Source of the DNA: Vulcanimicrobiota bacterium
GTDB taxonomy: Bacteria > Vulcanimicrobiota > Vulcanimicrobiia > Vulcanimicrobiales > Vulcanimicrobiaceae
Direction of reading: 5' to 3'
Length of the DNA stretch: 6,681 bases
Assembly (NCBI GenBank): GCA_019245995.1
Contig: JAFAQW010000224.1
Coordinates: forward strand, 1 to 6,681
Both the position numbers and the translations under genes were made by a program. Shown piece after piece: positions 6,138-6,681 of this stretch. How positions within the stretch are numbered: the stretch's first letter is position 1; each line of letters begins with the position of its first letter. The notes under the pieces were generated by a model. It made no database searches, was not told the origin of the DNA, and saw nothing but the letters and a program-made list of their open reading frames with translations.

Positions 6138-6144
6138 CCTCCTT
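6138..6144 (-). promoter_or_regulatory. perfect Shine-Dalgarno site of the exported-protein gene
   Basis: On the minus strand AAGGAGG lies five bases (CACTC) before GTG 6132. It is the strongest ribosome binding site in the window and places the start right before the signal peptide, excluding the upstream GTG at 6174 as the main start. Confidence 0.85.
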
Positions 6145-6163
6145 ATGGTAAAAGGTCTTGGGC

Positions 6164-6181
6164 GACGGGAGCACTCCCGTC
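6164..6181. repeat. 8-2-8 inverted repeat upstream of the exported-protein gene
   Basis: GACGGGAG and CTCCCGTC are perfect inverted copies separated by two bases, within the 113-bp gap between the transporter stop (6246) and GTG 6132. As RNA it would fold as a stem of at least six pairs with a six-base loop. It is followed on the minus strand by GCCCAAGACCTTTTACC, with only a short T-run, so it may be a weak terminator for the transporter gene, an operator, or a leader hairpin. I find no convincing promoter in the rest of this gap. Confidence 0.45.
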
Positions 6182-6245
6182 CACCCCTACAATACGAGCA
6201 GCCGCCTGAAGCGTTGCTACCCGTACAAAGACACGATACCCCTTC

Positions 6246-6681
6246 TTACCTTATTACGCAACGCGATAAACGCCAGAGCCAGGCTATTCCTAATGAAGTC
6301 TCCATTAAGGCAAGGGCGAAAGCAACCCTCGGAGCGCCTGGTTGGTTGGCCGTCTTCGACAATACCAAAACGAGCGTTGCGAGCGCCGGCGCGGCGATCT
6401 GCGGCCCCACGACCGCCAGATTCCAAACCCCCATGGCGGCGGCCATCGCGTTGGATGGCAGAACCCGGCACGCGATGGCCCAGTCCGCTACGAGAAAGAC
6501 GCCCCAGCCGATTCCGGCGAGGACCGTCGCGAGCGCGATGGCGCCCAGCGTGTGCGAGACGATGAAGAGGCCGAGCGCCGCAACGAACGCGCCACCTCCG
6601 ATCGTCGCAACGAGGCGTTTGTCGAGGCGATCCGATGGCCGCGCCGCGAGCGCCGCCCCCACGGAACTCACGATCGTGAAG
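6246..6681 (-). CDS. major facilitator superfamily transporter, C-terminal fragment
   Basis: The frame runs from the right edge of the window to TAA at 6246-6248, giving about 145 residues; the N-terminus lies outside. The visible part opens with the end of a membrane segment and a loop GAALAARPSDRLDKR that resembles the MFS motif-A repeat between helices 8 and 9. Four hydrophobic segments follow: LVATIGGGAFVAALGLFIV, then a segment through GIGWGVFLVADWAI, then MGVWNLAVVGPQIAAPALA and lastly VAFALALMETSLGIAWLW. These match helices 9-12 of a 12-helix inner-membrane transporter. The GVWNLA...PQIAAPALA pattern is reminiscent of MFS sugar/SLC45-like members, but substrate cannot be assigned. The apparent first Met of the longest in-window frame (6671) is an internal GTG, not a real start. 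It is the upstream neighbour of the exported-protein gene on the same strand. Confidence 0.87.
   Translation of the reverse strand, partial: FTIVSSVGAALAARPSDRLDKRLVATIGGGAFVAALGLFIVSHTLGAIALATVLAGIGWGVFLVADWAIACRVLPSNAMAAAMGVWNLAVVGPQIAAPALATLVLVLSKTANQPGAPRVAFALALMETSLGIAWLWRLSRCVIR

Noticed and set aside
6182..6245. Possible promoter for the exported-protein gene (TATTGT as -10)
   Set aside because: No acceptable -35 element at 16-18 bp and no extended -10; too weak to call.
6158..6565. 135-codon plus-strand open frame over the transporter
   Set aside because: Arg/Pro/Ser-rich shadow opposite a clear membrane protein.

Overview
The window is a GC-rich bacterial chromosomal segment, densely coded, with no RNA gene, insertion sequence or CRISPR array that I can see. 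Every gene right of about position 728 lies on the minus strand; two genes at the left edge lie on the plus strand and converge on them. The phylum cannot be fixed without a search. A secreted protein with a copper-amine-oxidase N-terminal (CuAO_N) domain, a proline-rich linker and a beta-rich C-terminus, together with the other gene families here, would fit a little-cultured GC-rich lineage such as Eremiobacterota (WPS-2) or a relative. This is a low-confidence guess.

Left edge, plus strand: the C-terminal 73 residues of an O-acetylhomoserine sulfhydrylase (MetY), overlapping by ATGA with a small CoA-binding-fold protein. This looks like part of a methionine biosynthesis operon. It converges, across 29 bp, with the 3' end of the minus-strand block.

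Centre, minus strand (4730 to 728): a compact ribosomal alpha-operon-like unit rpsK-rpsD-rpoA-rplQ, followed without a visible terminator by a LuxE/PaaK-like acyl-adenylating enzyme and a one-base-overlapping single-domain cupin. A good sigma70-type promoter (TTGACC, 18 bp, TAAGAT) and a GGAG ribosome binding site precede rpsK, which starts at TTG. The usual upstream neighbour rpsM is not adjacent. Instead an 11-bp GC-rich hairpin separates this unit from the gene before it.

Right part, minus strand: a 446-residue exported protein (signal peptide, CuAO_N domain, polyproline linker, beta-rich C-terminal domain) with a perfect AAGGAGG site in front of a GTG start, and at the right edge the C-terminal third of a major facilitator transporter.

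Most of the window is ordinary housekeeping sequence. The parts worth a second look are the LuxE-like/cupin pair attached to the ribosomal operon, the separation of rpsK from rpsM, and the CuAO_N/barrel-like exported protein. I see no clear evidence of a wholly new system. No gene-free stretch exceeds 300 bp; the longest is 141 bp (4651-4791).
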